Assembly: GCA_030715135.1 (NCBI GenBank)
Contig: JAUYVH010000020.1
Coordinates: 1 to 36,681, forward strand
Reading direction: 5' to 3'
Source: Keguizhuia sedimenti
Lineage (GTDB): Bacteria > Pseudomonadota > Gammaproteobacteria > Burkholderiales > Burkholderiaceae_D
DNA length: 36,681 bases
Below, piece by piece: positions 24,294 through 32,235 of this stretch (position 1 is the stretch's first letter; every line of letters starts with the position of its first letter). Both the position numbers and the translations under genes were made by a program. The notes below the pieces were generated by a model. The model had not been told where the DNA came from and ran no database searches. It saw only the letters and a list, made by a program, of their open reading frames with translations.

Positions 24294-25967
24294 ATGAAAC
24301 ACCGTAATCAAAGTGCAGGAACAACAAAGACCGTTGCCCAATTATGGCGTTGCAAAGGAATGCCGGTACTCGGCACGGAGCCGCTAATCCTTGCCGCCAG
24401 CGTCCTGCTTGCCGCGCTCTACAACAGCAGGTTCTGGTCGGCAGCCTTGAATGGCCACCTCACAACGGATGCCGGTACCTGGCTGTACGCCGTGGCGCTG
24501 TTCGTTTTGTTGGTGGCAATTCATGCGTTTCTTTTAGCTTTTTTAATTACCCGGCGCTTTGCCAAGCCGGTACTGACGGTCGTATTCATCGTCACCGCGC
24601 TGGCAGTGTACTACATGCAGCAGTACACCGTGTTTTTTGACACGTCCATGCTGCGCAACGTCCTCTATACCGATGTCAAGGAAGCCGGCGAATTGTTGTC
24701 ATGGGATATGCTGGTATTCGTCGTGCTGTATAGCGCCTTGCCAAGCGTCTTAATATGGCGTGTGCAGATCCGGCGCAGGCCGTGGCGGCGCGCGATTCTC
24801 ATGCGCGGCGCCTTCATTGCCGGAACCTTGGTCGTGGCGGCCGCTTCCGTTGCCATGGTGTTCCAGGATTTTTCCGCATTGATGCGCAACCATAAGGAAG
24901 TGCGCTACCTGATCACGCCTGCCAACTATATGGTGGGACTGGTGCGGGTCGTGACGGCCGACACCGCTTCCATCCAGAAAAAGAAGATCCCGATCGGCAT
25001 GGATGCACAACTCGACGAGCGCGCCCCGCAAAAGAACAAGCCCACGTTACTGGTACTGGTGGTGGGCGAGACGGTACGGGCGGCGAACTGGGGCTTGAAT
25101 GGCTATTTACGCCAGACCACGCCCAGGTTGGCGCGACAAGATGTCGTGAACTTCCCGAAGATGACGTCGTGCGGCACCAATACGGAAGTGTCGCTGCCGT
25201 GCATGTTTTCGCCGTTCGGGCGCAAGGACTATGACGAGAAAGCCATCCGCCAGCATGAGTCGCTATTGCATGTCCTGCAAAGAGCCGGCTTTCACGTCAG
25301 CTGGCGCGACAACCAGTCCGGCTGCAAGGGCGTGTGCGAAGGCCTGGAACTGCAGCGGATCGGCGACAGCAAGCATGCCACCTTATGCGATGGCGAGCGG
25401 TGCGTCGATGAAATCCTGCTGGAGAATCTTGACGACGAAGTTCAGCATGCCAACGGCAACGTGGTGATTGTGCTGCACCAGTTGGGCAACCATGGCCCTG
25501 CCTACTACCGGCGCTACCCACCTTCCTTTCGGAAATTTACGCCGACCTGCGATACCAACGATCTGGGAAAATGCACGCGCGAGCAAATCGTCAATAGCTA
25601 TGACAATGCGCTGCTGTACACGGACTATTTCCTGAGTCAGGCCATTGAAAAGCTCAAGCGCCAGGCCAGCCACCATGCCGCGATGATGTATGTCTCCGAC
25701 CATGGCGAGTCGCTCGGTGAAAAAGGCATCTACCTGCACGGCTTGCCGTATGCGATCGCTCCGAAAGAGCAAAAGGAGGTGCCGATGGTCATGTGGATGT
25801 CGGAAGGCTTTGTGTCGAGCCACTGGATCAACAAGGAGTGCATGAAGCAAAAGGCGCAGCAGCCATTCAACCATGATTACCTGTTTCATTCCGTCTTGGG
25901 CATCCTGGGAATCAAAACCAAGCTATACGATCCATCGTATGACATGACCATTAGCTGCCGCCTTTAA
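24294..25967 (+). CDS. eptA: lipid A phosphoethanolamine transferase (EptA/MCR family)
   Basis: 557 residues: N-terminal membrane domain with about five helices (residues 30-190), then an alkaline-phosphatase-like periplasmic domain. Zinc and catalytic residues are in place: Glu259 in VVGETVRAANW, nucleophile Thr297 in TSCGTNTEVSLPCMFS, His395, and Asp469-His470 in YVSDHGESLGEKG. Cysteines form the usual disulfides. It moves phosphoethanolamine from phosphatidylethanolamine to lipid A, lowering surface charge and giving polymyxin tolerance. In other bacteria such genes respond to zinc, which fits this island. Length is normal; start at 24294 has only a weak box, with 24360 as an alternative. 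Confidence 0.93.
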   Translation: MKHRNQSAGTTKTVAQLWRCKGMPVLGTEPLILAASVLLAALYNSRFWSAALNGHLTTDAGTWLYAVALFVLLVAIHAFLLAFLITRRFAKPVLTVVFIVTALAVYYMQQYTVFFDTSMLRNVLYTDVKEAGELLSWDMLVFVVLYSALPSVLIWRVQIRRRPWRRAILMRGAFIAGTLVVAAASVAMVFQDFSALMRNHKEVRYLITPANYMVGLVRVVTADTASIQKKKIPIGMDAQLDERAPQKNKPTLLVLVVGETVRAANWGLNGYLRQTTPRLARQDVVNFPKMTSCGTNTEVSLPCMFSPFGRKDYDEKAIRQHESLLHVLQRAGFHVSWRDNQSGCKGVCEGLELQRIGDSKHATLCDGERCVDEILLENLDDEVQHANGNVVIVLHQLGNHGPAYYRRYPPSFRKFTPTCDTNDLGKCTREQIVNSYDNALLYTDYFLSQAIEKLKRQASHHAAMMYVSDHGESLGEKGIYLHGLPYAIAPKEQKEVPMVMWMSEGFVSSHWINKECMKQKAQQPFNHDYLFHSVLGILGIKTKLYDPSYDMTISCRL

Positions 25968-26043
25968 GCGCCGAGAGCAATGAATCGACGGCGTGACCAC
26001 ACGCTGTCACGCCCAAGTTGGGTAATACATGAGGAGACTTGCG

Positions 26044-26343
26044 ATGAAATGCCCTGTCTGCAAGGAAACGCACATGGTGATGACGGAACGGCAGAATATC
26101 GAGATCGATTATTGCCCGCAATGCCGCGGAATCTGGCTTGACCGCGGCGAACTCGACAAGCTAATCGAGCGCAGCGAACGGGAAAGCGCAGCGGCATCGC
26201 CGCCGCAACCTGCTGCCGACGGCTATCCCCGGCAGGATGGCCGGTACGGGGAAAGCCAGTTTGGCCATCACGGCAGCAAGCATGGATCAAGCCACGGTCA
26301 TGGATCAGGCCATAAGAGTTTTTTAAAGCGATTGTTCGATTAG
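26044..26343 (+). CDS. zf-TFIIB-type zinc-ribbon protein with His-rich tail
   Basis: 99 residues from the ATG at 26044 (GAGGAG box). A zinc ribbon with Cys3/Cys6 (CPVC) and Cys24/Cys27 (CPQC), then GIWLDRGELDKLIERSE, is the standard pattern of this family. The C-terminal half is a Gly/Ser/His-rich tail (HHGSKHGSSHGHGSGHK) that could bind more metal. Role unknown; similar proteins occur throughout proteobacteria, often with stress or membrane genes. Confidence 0.85.
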   Translation: MKCPVCKETHMVMTERQNIEIDYCPQCRGIWLDRGELDKLIERSERESAAASPPQPAADGYPRQDGRYGESQFGHHGSKHGSSHGHGSGHKSFLKRLFD

Positions 26344-26430
26344 GCAGCCTGGCCGCCTTGCGTGAGCCAGGCATTGCCCGGCACTGCCCGCGCTGCATCA
26401 AGACCATCGTCATGGCACTAGGAGCGAAGA

Positions 26431-26892
26431 ATGGATTGGGAACTGGAGCTGCTCTTTTCCGCGCGCATCCTGTTTGCCACGATTCTGCGCGCTGATCGGC
26501 TGGGACCGGAGCGGCAAGGCAGCGCCGCGGGGGTGCGCACGTGCATGACGATCTCGATTGGCTCCTGCGCATTTAGCCTGATATCCTGGCATATATCGGC
26601 CAGTGATCCGGCCAGAATTGCCGCGCAAGTTGTCGCCGGTACAGGCTTTCTGGGTGCAGGCGTCATTTTGCAGGTCAAGGGCCGCATTGCCGGGCTGACC
26701 ACGGCCGCCACCTTATGGACGACCGCCGCTGTTGGCATGGCCTGCGCATTCGGCATGTACGTGCTGGCTGCGCTGACTGCCGGTCTTATTTACGGCATGC
26801 TGGTGTTGCATCATATGCCGGGCTGGGAGAACTTCACGCGCCGCCATGCAGCCAAACGCCGCCGTGCGGTTCGGCTGGAAAGCGAGGAGTAG
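26431..26892 (+). CDS. MgtC/SapB-family membrane protein with a scrambled motif
   Basis: 153 residues, start supported by AGGAG. The family core is clear: GSAAGVRTCMTISIGSCAFS, then DPARIAAQVVAGTGFLGAGV and GRIAGLTTAATLWTTAAVGM. In MgtC relatives the first region reads GALIGWDRERQG; here residues about 20-26 are RADRLGP. Adding two G after 26487 and one G near 26508 restores the expected motif, so two indels cancel each other and leave only a short stretch out of frame. The altered stretch includes conserved charged residues, so function may be lost although the frame stays open. MgtC proteins help growth at low magnesium and affect membrane ATP synthase. Confidence 0.75.
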   Translation: MDWELELLFSARILFATILRADRLGPERQGSAAGVRTCMTISIGSCAFSLISWHISASDPARIAAQVVAGTGFLGAGVILQVKGRIAGLTTAATLWTTAAVGMACAFGMYVLAALTAGLIYGMLVLHHMPGWENFTRRHAAKRRRAVRLESEE

Positions 26893-27189
26893 GTTGCAAG
26901 AGGCGCCTGCTCACAAGTGACTGAAGAGGCATTGATTCACATCCCCAGGCCAATGGTATTGATAATAGGCATACGCTTGTATGCCGTTACTGCGCATCTG
27001 CGTCTTAAAAACGGAAGTCAATTTCAGCCAAATGACTCTATTGCAGGCCAATGGAAGTTGCCATTTACAAACCGTTACACTCCTCACACTTTTCTGATAG
27101 CGAGAGAACGCAGGGTCGCTTACACTGGATTCGTCGATTGGCAGTCGGTGCCGATCACGGTAGACAAACCAGCACAAAAGGAGAAGGAT
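26893..27189 (+). other. intergenic stretch before the His/Arg-rich gene
   Basis: About 300 bases with one open frame on each strand, but neither has a ribosome-binding site, a recognisable domain or normal codon style. I see nothing certain. The last bases (AAAAGGAGAAGG) are the ribosome-binding site of the next gene. Confidence 0.4.
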
Positions 27190-27525
27190 ATGAAGCGATT
27201 ATTGGCACTGTCAGCACTGGCCTGGTTAACGGCTGCGGCGGGGACCGCGATGGCAAGCAATGTCGATGTGGCGGTTGCCATCGGCATGCCTGCTCCCGTG
27301 TATGCCACCGTGCAAAGTCATCCGCAGCCCATCCGGGTGCAAGAGCAGCACGGACAGCCTTATGCCCAGCGCACTCATGCTGCGCAATACCGGCATGAGG
27401 CTCCGCGCCATCACACCGTGGCATCCCATGGCGAAGGACGTCATGCACGATCCGACGACCGCCGCGCCCACCGGGAAAGCCGCAACCATGATCGCGGCTC
27501 ATCTAGGAACTACGACAATCATTAA
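27190..27525 (+). CDS. small exported His/Arg-rich protein
   Basis: 111 residues from the ATG at 27190, which has an AAGGAGAAGG box. Signal peptide MKRLLALSALAWLTAAAGTA ends at AMA. The mature protein is rich in His and Arg (YRHEAPRHHTVASHGEGRHA then RSDDRRAHRESRNHDRGSSR), with no predicted fold. Such unstructured polybasic, His-rich exports may bind metals or the envelope. No family recognised. The upstream ORF starting at 26917 in the same frame is not used. Confidence 0.7.
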   Translation: MKRLLALSALAWLTAAAGTAMASNVDVAVAIGMPAPVYATVQSHPQPIRVQEQHGQPYAQRTHAAQYRHEAPRHHTVASHGEGRHARSDDRRAHRESRNHDRGSSRNYDNH

Positions 27526-27908
27526 TTCGTCCTTTGCCTTGCCGATTGATGCGTCACGTTATTCGTTGGGCACCAATTCCGCCAGAGGCGCGAGTCGATC
27601 CACAGCCGTGCAAACAAGGCGATCCAATCCCGGAACTCGGTCGCGAGCTCGTCCGCCAGCTCCCACACCGCAGTCTCGTTTGGCGCCACGGTGAGTGCCG
27701 CGCCATGGAGGATGGCGTGGGCCATCGCATGCAGGCGCAATAGGTCAGCAGGCACGCCGTCAGGATCGGATATCCTGGCGCGGAGAGCGTCGATGAAGTC
27801 GACTCATTGCAAGAGCTGGCCAGTTGAGTAATCGTCGCGCAGGTTTTCCAGCACAGCTTTGTCAACCATGCCGTATGGCGTGGATACGGTCGGCAATAGG
27901 CGGTTCAT
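27522..27908 (-). pseudogene. Tn3-associated ORF with an internal stop
   Basis: Its ATG (27908) follows directly on the stop of the Tn3 transposase remnant. The frame reads MNRLLPTVSTPYGMVDKAVL then ENLRDDYSTGQLLQ, hits TGA at 27804-27806 (codon 35), and continues coherently as VDFIDALRARISDPDGVPAD and LLRLHAMAHAILHGAALTVA to 27522. Continuity on both sides of the TGA suggests one gene of 128 codons with a nonsense mutation. No function recognised; such small genes are sometimes carried behind tnpA of Tn3-type transposons. Confidence 0.6.
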
Positions 27909-28430
27909 TTAAGCGTTTCCTTCCGCATGGTGCGCTCGCGCGTCCGTGGCCGCTTTTCTAAAAAGCGTGTCGCGGATCCATTACTCCGGCGCACGCTTTA
28001 AATTGAGGAAATAGTCGCCGAACCGCTTCAACGCCGCGGTCATATAGGGGCTGAGATAGCCGACATCCGATACATCGATATCGTGGGCAGGTCACTGCCG
28101 CTATCAATTGCTGCAGCACGCGCATTATGTCAACCGTGTTTTGCAAGATCACGGCAGCCGCGATCAAGTCATTGTAGCGCAGGCACTTTTGCTGCTCTTC
28201 GGGATCATTTTGCGCGATCACGTCCGCACCGAACGACAGCCATTTCGCAAAGCCGTTGTAGGACACCATCTTGTTGGTTTCGTCGGTCACTTCACGACGC
28301 ATCTTGATGTCGGAAATCCATTTGAGCAAAAAGAGCGTACGCACGACATCTCCCATTTCGCGCACGCCTTCAAACAGGCGGCTACGGCCACCGGCAGCAC
28401 CCAGTTTCTTCGGTAACAGTGGCGACGATA
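27909..28430 (-). pseudogene. Tn3-family transposase C-terminal remnant
   Basis: The right part of a Tn3 TnpA is recognisable: KKLGAAGGRSRLFEGVREMG, then TLFLLKWISDIKMRREVTDE, ETNKMVSYNGFAKWLSFGAD, NDPEEQQKCLRYNDLIAAAV and ILQNTVDIMRVLQQL. A missing base near 28055-28060 displaces the end; the next frame reads DIDVSDVGYLSPYMTAALKR, FGDYFLNLKRAPE, then TAA at 27981-27983 where Tn3 proteins have Pro-Trp, then WIRDTLFRKA to the stop at 27909. The N-terminal two-thirds is missing, cut near 28430. The left limit is approximate. No 38-bp Tn3 ends were found. Confidence 0.8.
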
Positions 28431-28497
28431 GGCAACCCTGCCTCGCTTTTACGTACAGCAGGAAGTTTGATAATTTCTTGTGTGTATGGAGGAATCG

Positions 28498-28695
28498 ATG
28501 GAAGAGAAGTCAGTACCGAAACGGCAGTATACGGAAGAGTTCAAGCTGGAAGTGGCACGCCTGGCCCAGTCTGTCGGTCAGCATGAGGCTGCACGCCGGC
28601 TTGGAGTGCCGGTAGCAACGCTGGGCAACTGGGTGCGAAGGCAACGGAAGGGACAGCAGCCCGCCCAAACAGACGCGGCTGTCAACGGCAATTGA
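28498..28695 (+). pseudogene. IS3-family OrfA fragment
   Basis: From the ATG at 28498 (GGAGG box) the reading is MEEKSVPKRQYTEEFKLEVA then RLAQSVGQHEAARRLGVPVA and TLGNWVRRQRKG, a classic IS3 OrfA helix-turn-helix. It stops after 65 residues, before the leucine-zipper part, and no OrfB follows. It is cut off just ahead of the IS3-type end at 28708, which belongs to a different IS3 element. Confidence 0.75.
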
Positions 28696-28707
28696 ATACT
28701 GATACAG

Positions 28708-28793
28708 TGGGGATGCGGACAAAATCTTGGACTACTTGGGAGTGGTCCATGTATTCATACGAAGAACGCCTATGGGCGGTAGAGCTTTACTTA
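28708..28793 (+). repeat. 86-bp end of an IS3-family element, inverted copy of 34316-34401
   Basis: From the terminal TGGGGATGCGGACAAAATC this matches the 5' end of the IS3 element at 32793-34401 with one mismatch over 86 bases, in the opposite orientation. It includes the start of its transposase (MYSYEERLWAVELYL). Its distal end was lost before or when the IS5-family element at 28794 inserted. Confidence 0.9.
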
Positions 28794-29674
28794 GAGCGTC
28801 TAACAAAATGAAATAAAAGTGGTCCTATTCCTTGCTGCTATTTTCTATTGCGAGGATGAGATGGCACACGAACTGGTTAATGATGAACTGTGGGAAATAG
28901 TACAACCGCTGTTGCCGGCCAAGCGCCGTCGCCGCATGCATCCCGGGCGCAAACGACTGGACGACCGGCGCGTACTCACGGGCATTCTGTTTGTATTGCA
29001 GTCCGGCATACCATGGGAAATGCTGCCGCAGGAAATGGGTTGCGGCTCGGGCATGACGTGCTGGTGGCGACTGCGTGCCTGGCAAAAGGCCGGCGTGTGG
29101 ACCCAGCTGCATCGGGTACTGTTGACCAAGCTGCGCGGAGCAGACCAACTGGATTTTTCTCGCGTGGTTGCCGACAGTTCGTCGGTGCGCGCCATCCATG
29201 GGGGAAAAAACTGGACCGAACCCAACCGATCGCCGTAAGACGGGGAGCAAACACCATCTTCTCGTCGACGCGCAAGGCGTCCCGGTCAACGTGATTCTGA
29301 CCAAAGCCAACCGGCATGACATCACCCAACTCATGCCGCTGGTAGAGGGAGTCGCTCCCATTGCCGGCAAGCGCGGACGACCGATTCATAAGCCCAGGTG
29401 TGTGCAGGCCGATCGTGGATACGACAGCCAGCAGCATAGGTTGGCACTGGAAATGCGGGGAATCGGCCACCAGATCGCCAAGCGCCGCACTGCCCACGGC
29501 AGTCATCTGGGCAAGACTAGATGGGTGGTCGAACGCACCATCGCCTGTCTGCACCAGTTTCGCCGATTGCGCGTGCGATATGAGCGCCTGCCTTCGATTC
29601 ATGAGGCGTTTCTCCGGCTTGGGCGTGCCATCATCTGTTGGCGCACATTGAAAAATTCATTTTGTTAGACGCTC
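28794..29674 (+). mobile_element. IS5-family element, type B (881 bp)
   Basis: 19-bp terminal inverted repeats (GAGCGTCTAACAAAATGAA at 28794; complement ending at 29674) and a 3-bp target duplication TTA at 28791-28793 and 29675-29677. Complete ends and duplication indicate a relatively recent insertion into the IS3 fragment. Confidence 0.9.
28861..29668 (+). CDS. IS5-family transposase in two overlapping frames
   Basis: First frame from 28861: MAHELVNDELWEIVQPLLPA, GILFVLQSGIPWEMLPQEMG, then LDFSRVVADSSSVRAIHGGK with the first catalytic Asp, stopping at 29238. The second frame takes over at GGGGGAAAAAA (about 29200-29210): KTGPNPTDRRKTGSKHHLLV, then CVQADRGYDSQQHRLALEMR with the second Asp and WVVERTIACLHQFRRLRVRY with the Glu, ending at 29668. 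IS427-like elements often make the full enzyme by ribosomal frameshifting on such slippery runs; otherwise a one-base error split the gene. The second frame is +1 relative to the first. Confidence 0.85.
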
Positions 29675-29712
29675 TTAAGAAACTTGAATAAGCAGATTGA
29701 AAGCCAACAAGA

Positions 29713-30237
29713 CTACTCAGTTTCACGTAGATTTTTTTTTGTTGATTTACTACGCTTTTTTGGCGTCTGTTTGGTTTGCTGCTCGTTCGCTGCTTGCGGC
29801 GTTTCATCTGGCGTGGAAGACGACGCTTCAGCAGGCCACGAAAACGTTGTCAGTCCCATGCTACGAATGGACCCTGCAGCCCTTGTTCTGGACAGCCAAG
29901 ATGAAATTGCAAGATAAGGTTCGATAGCGTCATTCGGCAAATCCTGGGCTGGCGTAAAACCAGTATAAGCCTTTACTGTGAATGCATAATGATGGCATGC
30001 GTCATACGCGACAATCTCATTGCCTTGTTCATCAGAAAAAGCAGTATCGATGTTGTAAACGATGACTAATTCTTCTTTCCCTTCCGGTGTATTTTCCCAG
30101 CGCGCTTCAATACTGGTCCTGTCATGCATTTGAAGATTCAGTCCAGGACGAATCAAATCTTCATCTACATGCAAGGCTTCACGAATTAATCGCACGCCTT
30201 TGAGTTTGGCATTGATAAAGCTAACTTGACTTGGCAT
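29713..30237 (-). CDS. SecB-like chaperone of a toxin-antitoxin-chaperone module
   Basis: 174 residues. The first ~140 fit the SecB-like fold: a leading strand (QVSFINAKLKGVRLIREALH), charged beta strands (IEARWENTPEGKEELVIVYN; NIDTAFSDEQGNEIVAYDAC; YAFTVKAYTGF), and a closing helix (DAIEPYLAISSWLSRTRAAG) followed by SIRSMGLTTFSWP, which parallels SecB's end. The tail (SSTPDETPQ through KRSKSTKKN) is polar, basic and probably disordered. Its start lies 11 bases after the hicB stop, so it is the third gene of a hicA-hicB operon. In TAC systems a SecB-like chaperone protects the antitoxin. Without a profile search the SecB assignment is moderate; context strengthens it. Confidence 0.65.
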   Translation of the reverse strand: MPSQVSFINAKLKGVRLIREALHVDEDLIRPGLNLQMHDRTSIEARWENTPEGKEELVIVYNIDTAFSDEQGNEIVAYDACHHYAFTVKAYTGFTPAQDLPNDAIEPYLAISSWLSRTRAAGSIRSMGLTTFSWPAEASSSTPDETPQAANEQQTKQTPKKRSKSTKKNLRETE

Positions 30238-30248
30238 GGAAAATATTT

Positions 30249-30791
30249 CTAATGGAGCGGAAACTGTAATTCGGTCGGTTTGCCTGGTGTCGTCGCTTCT
30301 TCCGCCACCACTCGGGCTTCCCGGGACTCCTCAATCCGCATGGTGGCCCCTGCTTTGGTTGCTACGCGTGTAGATGCGGAAAACGATTCCACCACCATAA
30401 AGTCGCGTGAATAGGTTTTTTCGGCTGGCTTTTCTTTTGTGGCAGGCGAGTTTTCGTTATCCACCTTTTCTTGAATCGCTGCCTTGACGAATTCGTTTAA
30501 TGTCACGTCAGCCTTTTTGGCTGCAATGACGGCTGCCCGATGCAACTCTGGGCCCGTGCGGACATTGAATGATCCCGTGTAGGGCTTGTTCGGTTCCTTG
30601 CCGTTTTCTTTGCAAAATTCCAAATACGCGTCGACGGCTTCCTGAAATCCTTTTTTGATTTCTTCAACAGTCGTGCCGTGATACATAAGCAAGCTGTCAA
30701 TAAATAAAACTTTGCCTGAAAAGATTTCATCTTCTGCGCTGAATTCGACAGAACCGTGATAACCGCGGTACTCCAGTAAATCGTTTGCCAT
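30249..30791 (-). CDS. hicB: HicB-family antitoxin with long C-terminal extension
   Basis: 180 residues from the ATG at 30791; the longer frame to 30851 overlaps hicA. N-terminal HicB fold with the degenerate RNase-H-like domain (EYRGYHGSVEFSAEDEIFSG; VLFIDSLLMYHGTTVEEIKK), then a ribbon-helix-helix DNA-binding segment (TGSFNVRTGPELHRAAVIAA; VTLNEFVKAAIQEKV, about residues 71-110). HicB proteins of this class usually end near here. This one has about 70 more residues (SRDFMVVESFSASTRVATKA; EESREARVVAEEATTPG), a candidate chaperone-addiction region. Two bases separate it from hicA. It should neutralise HicA and repress its own promoter. Confidence 0.85.
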   Translation of the reverse strand: MANDLLEYRGYHGSVEFSAEDEIFSGKVLFIDSLLMYHGTTVEEIKKGFQEAVDAYLEFCKENGKEPNKPYTGSFNVRTGPELHRAAVIAAKKADVTLNEFVKAAIQEKVDNENSPATKEKPAEKTYSRDFMVVESFSASTRVATKAGATMRIEESREARVVAEEATTPGKPTELQFPLH

Positions 30792-30793
30792 GC

Positions 30794-31057
30794 TTAGAGT
30801 ACTCCTAATTCCTTCAATTTTTCCCGTACTGCTTTGATTTGCACGCTCCAAAGAATGCCACTTGGATGCGGGCGGTGAATATCGATCACCACATTTTTGT
30901 CTTCCCGGAATTCAAAATACTTATGGGATGACCCACCCTTTTTTTCTCTGAGGTCAAATCCGAGCTGATCCATTAAGGTTGCAAAATCATCCCAGCGAAA
31001 GTCTTTCACTGGCGGCGTGGCCAGAAACCGTTGTAGCAATTTTTCTTTTTTAGACAC
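30794..31057 (-). CDS. hicA: HicA-family mRNA interferase toxin
   Basis: 87 residues. The start is GTG at 31057 with no clear ribosome-binding site. HicA's double-stranded-RNA-binding fold is evident: PVKDFRWDDFATLMDQLGFD, then LREKKGGSSHKYFEFREDKN, containing the catalytic His in GGSSHKYF, and VVIDIHRPHPSGILWSVQIK. The end is KAVREKLKELGVL. HicA cleaves mRNA and halts growth when HicB is lost. First gene of hicA-hicB-secB-like, with an upstream palindrome at 31085-31105. All parts appear intact. Confidence 0.9.
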   Translation of the reverse strand: MSKKEKLLQRFLATPPVKDFRWDDFATLMDQLGFDLREKKGGSSHKYFEFREDKNVVIDIHRPHPSGILWSVQIKAVREKLKELGVL

Positions 31058-31084
31058 TGGATTATCTAGTCAGTTTCACTATTA

Positions 31085-31105
31085 TGCAACTAAAATTTAG
31101 TTGCA
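31085..31105 (-). promoter_or_regulatory. palindromic operator before hicA
   Basis: Perfect inverted repeat: arm TGCAACTAAA (31085-31094), one central A, then the exact complement (31096-31105). It lies 28 bases before the hicA GTG and touches a possible -10 (CATAAT on the minus strand, 31086-31081). A ribbon-helix-helix dimer pair of HicB is the likely ligand, giving autorepression. Confidence 0.75.
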
Positions 31106-31186
31106 TATATTGATAATTAATAAATGTTTAAATCTGGCAACTTTATGTTGCTGGTAAAGCACTTAAAGGATACCGAGCCAATCCAC

Positions 31187-31353
31187 TCCGACCCCAAAGG
31201 CGCCAACCTGTCCGCCTATACGCAAGCCCAGCTCAATGCGGTGGCAATGCGATTGAACGAGCATCCCAGGAAAACTTATACTACCAAACACCTGCAAAGC
31301 GATTCCATCAACCCATTGCCTCCATCGGTCGAATCCATAGTGATAGCGGATAA
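31187..31353 (+). pseudogene. IS30-family transposase C-terminal scrap
   Basis: SDPKGANLSAYTQAQLNAVA and MRLNEHPRKTY match the end of IS30-type transposases (usual form KGTDLSxYxQxxLNxIA then LNxRPRKTL). After KTY one base is missing; the next frame continues YQTPAKRFHQPIASIGRI to a stop at 31351-31353, again the family pattern. No catalytic core or ends are present. A relic beside the hicAB operator. Confidence 0.7.
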
Positions 31354-31410
31354 TCACAAAATCAAACGAGCTAATCTGCATCATTTTGAAATCGAGGTAG
31401 GTCGCAAAGC

Positions 31411-32235
31411 TTAACCAAAGTTTTGGTTTCGGTGATAAATGATGTGGTAGACCAGCCCCACGAAGACTGTGCCGCCTATCAGATTGCCCGCCAAAACCGG
31501 CAAAAGATTGTCCAGAAAATTCAGCCATGTGATGGATGCGACAGTTTCATGTGTCGCGCCGCCAAACTGTAGAAGCATGGCCATCGGAATCAAATACATG
31601 TTTGCAACGCTGTGCTCAAATCCGGCCGCAACAAATGCGGAGATGGGGAAGACAATCGCCACGGCCTTGTCGACCACGCTGCGGCCGGCCAGTGCCATCC
31701 ATACGGCTAAACATACGAGCGCATTGCAAAGTACCCCTCGGAAGAAAGCCGTCCAGAATGGCATGCTGATCTTTGCTCCGGCGATGCTGATATATTCGCG
31801 GGCGATTGCACCCTGGTTCATATCAGGATGATGCGAAAGATATACCAGTACAGTTAGGCCAATGGCACCGATGAAATTTCCAAGGCACACAATCCACCAA
31901 CTTCGCACCAATTCAAAAGTCGAAATTTTCCGGTCCGCCCAGGCCATGACCAGTAGATTATTCCCGGTAAAGAGCTCCGCCCCCGCGATGATAACCAGAA
32001 TTAGCCCCAGTGCAAATGCTACACCGCCCAGTACCTGCCGTGCTGCAAAGCCCATCGTCGGATCGGACTTCACAACGACAAAATACAAGGCACCGAGGCC
32101 AATGAATGCACCGGCCAATATGGCAAGCATCAGCATGGAAAGCAGAGGCAACCTCGCCTTCGCTACACCAACGTTCTCTACTTTTTCAGCGATCTCTTTT
32201 GGGGAAAAGGCATCAAAACCAAAAATTTCGTTCAT
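31411..32235 (-). CDS. formate/nitrite transporter (FNT) family channel
   Basis: 274 residues, six membrane segments. Family marks: VGVAKARLPLLSMLMLAILA, the GAELFTGNNLLVMAWADRK loop, FFRGVLCNALVCLAVWMALA and SAFVAAGFEHSVANMYLIPM, the last with the conserved pore His. Pentameric FNT channels pass formate, nitrite, hydrosulfide or related small anions across the inner membrane. Specificity cannot be read from sequence alone. Its ATG overlaps the stop of the truncated DUF6448 gene (ATGA), so the two were or are translated together. It stands between IS remnants; no metabolic partner gene is near. Confidence 0.92.
   Translation of the reverse strand: MNEIFGFDAFSPKEIAEKVENVGVAKARLPLLSMLMLAILAGAFIGLGALYFVVVKSDPTMGFAARQVLGGVAFALGLILVIIAGAELFTGNNLLVMAWADRKISTFELVRSWWIVCLGNFIGAIGLTVLVYLSHHPDMNQGAIAREYISIAGAKISMPFWTAFFRGVLCNALVCLAVWMALAGRSVVDKAVAIVFPISAFVAAGFEHSVANMYLIPMAMLLQFGGATHETVASITWLNFLDNLLPVLAGNLIGGTVFVGLVYHIIYHRNQNFG

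Noticed and set aside
26917-27189. Upstream extension of the His/Arg-rich gene
   Set aside because: The signal peptide and ribosome-binding site place the start at 27190; the upstream part looks non-coding.
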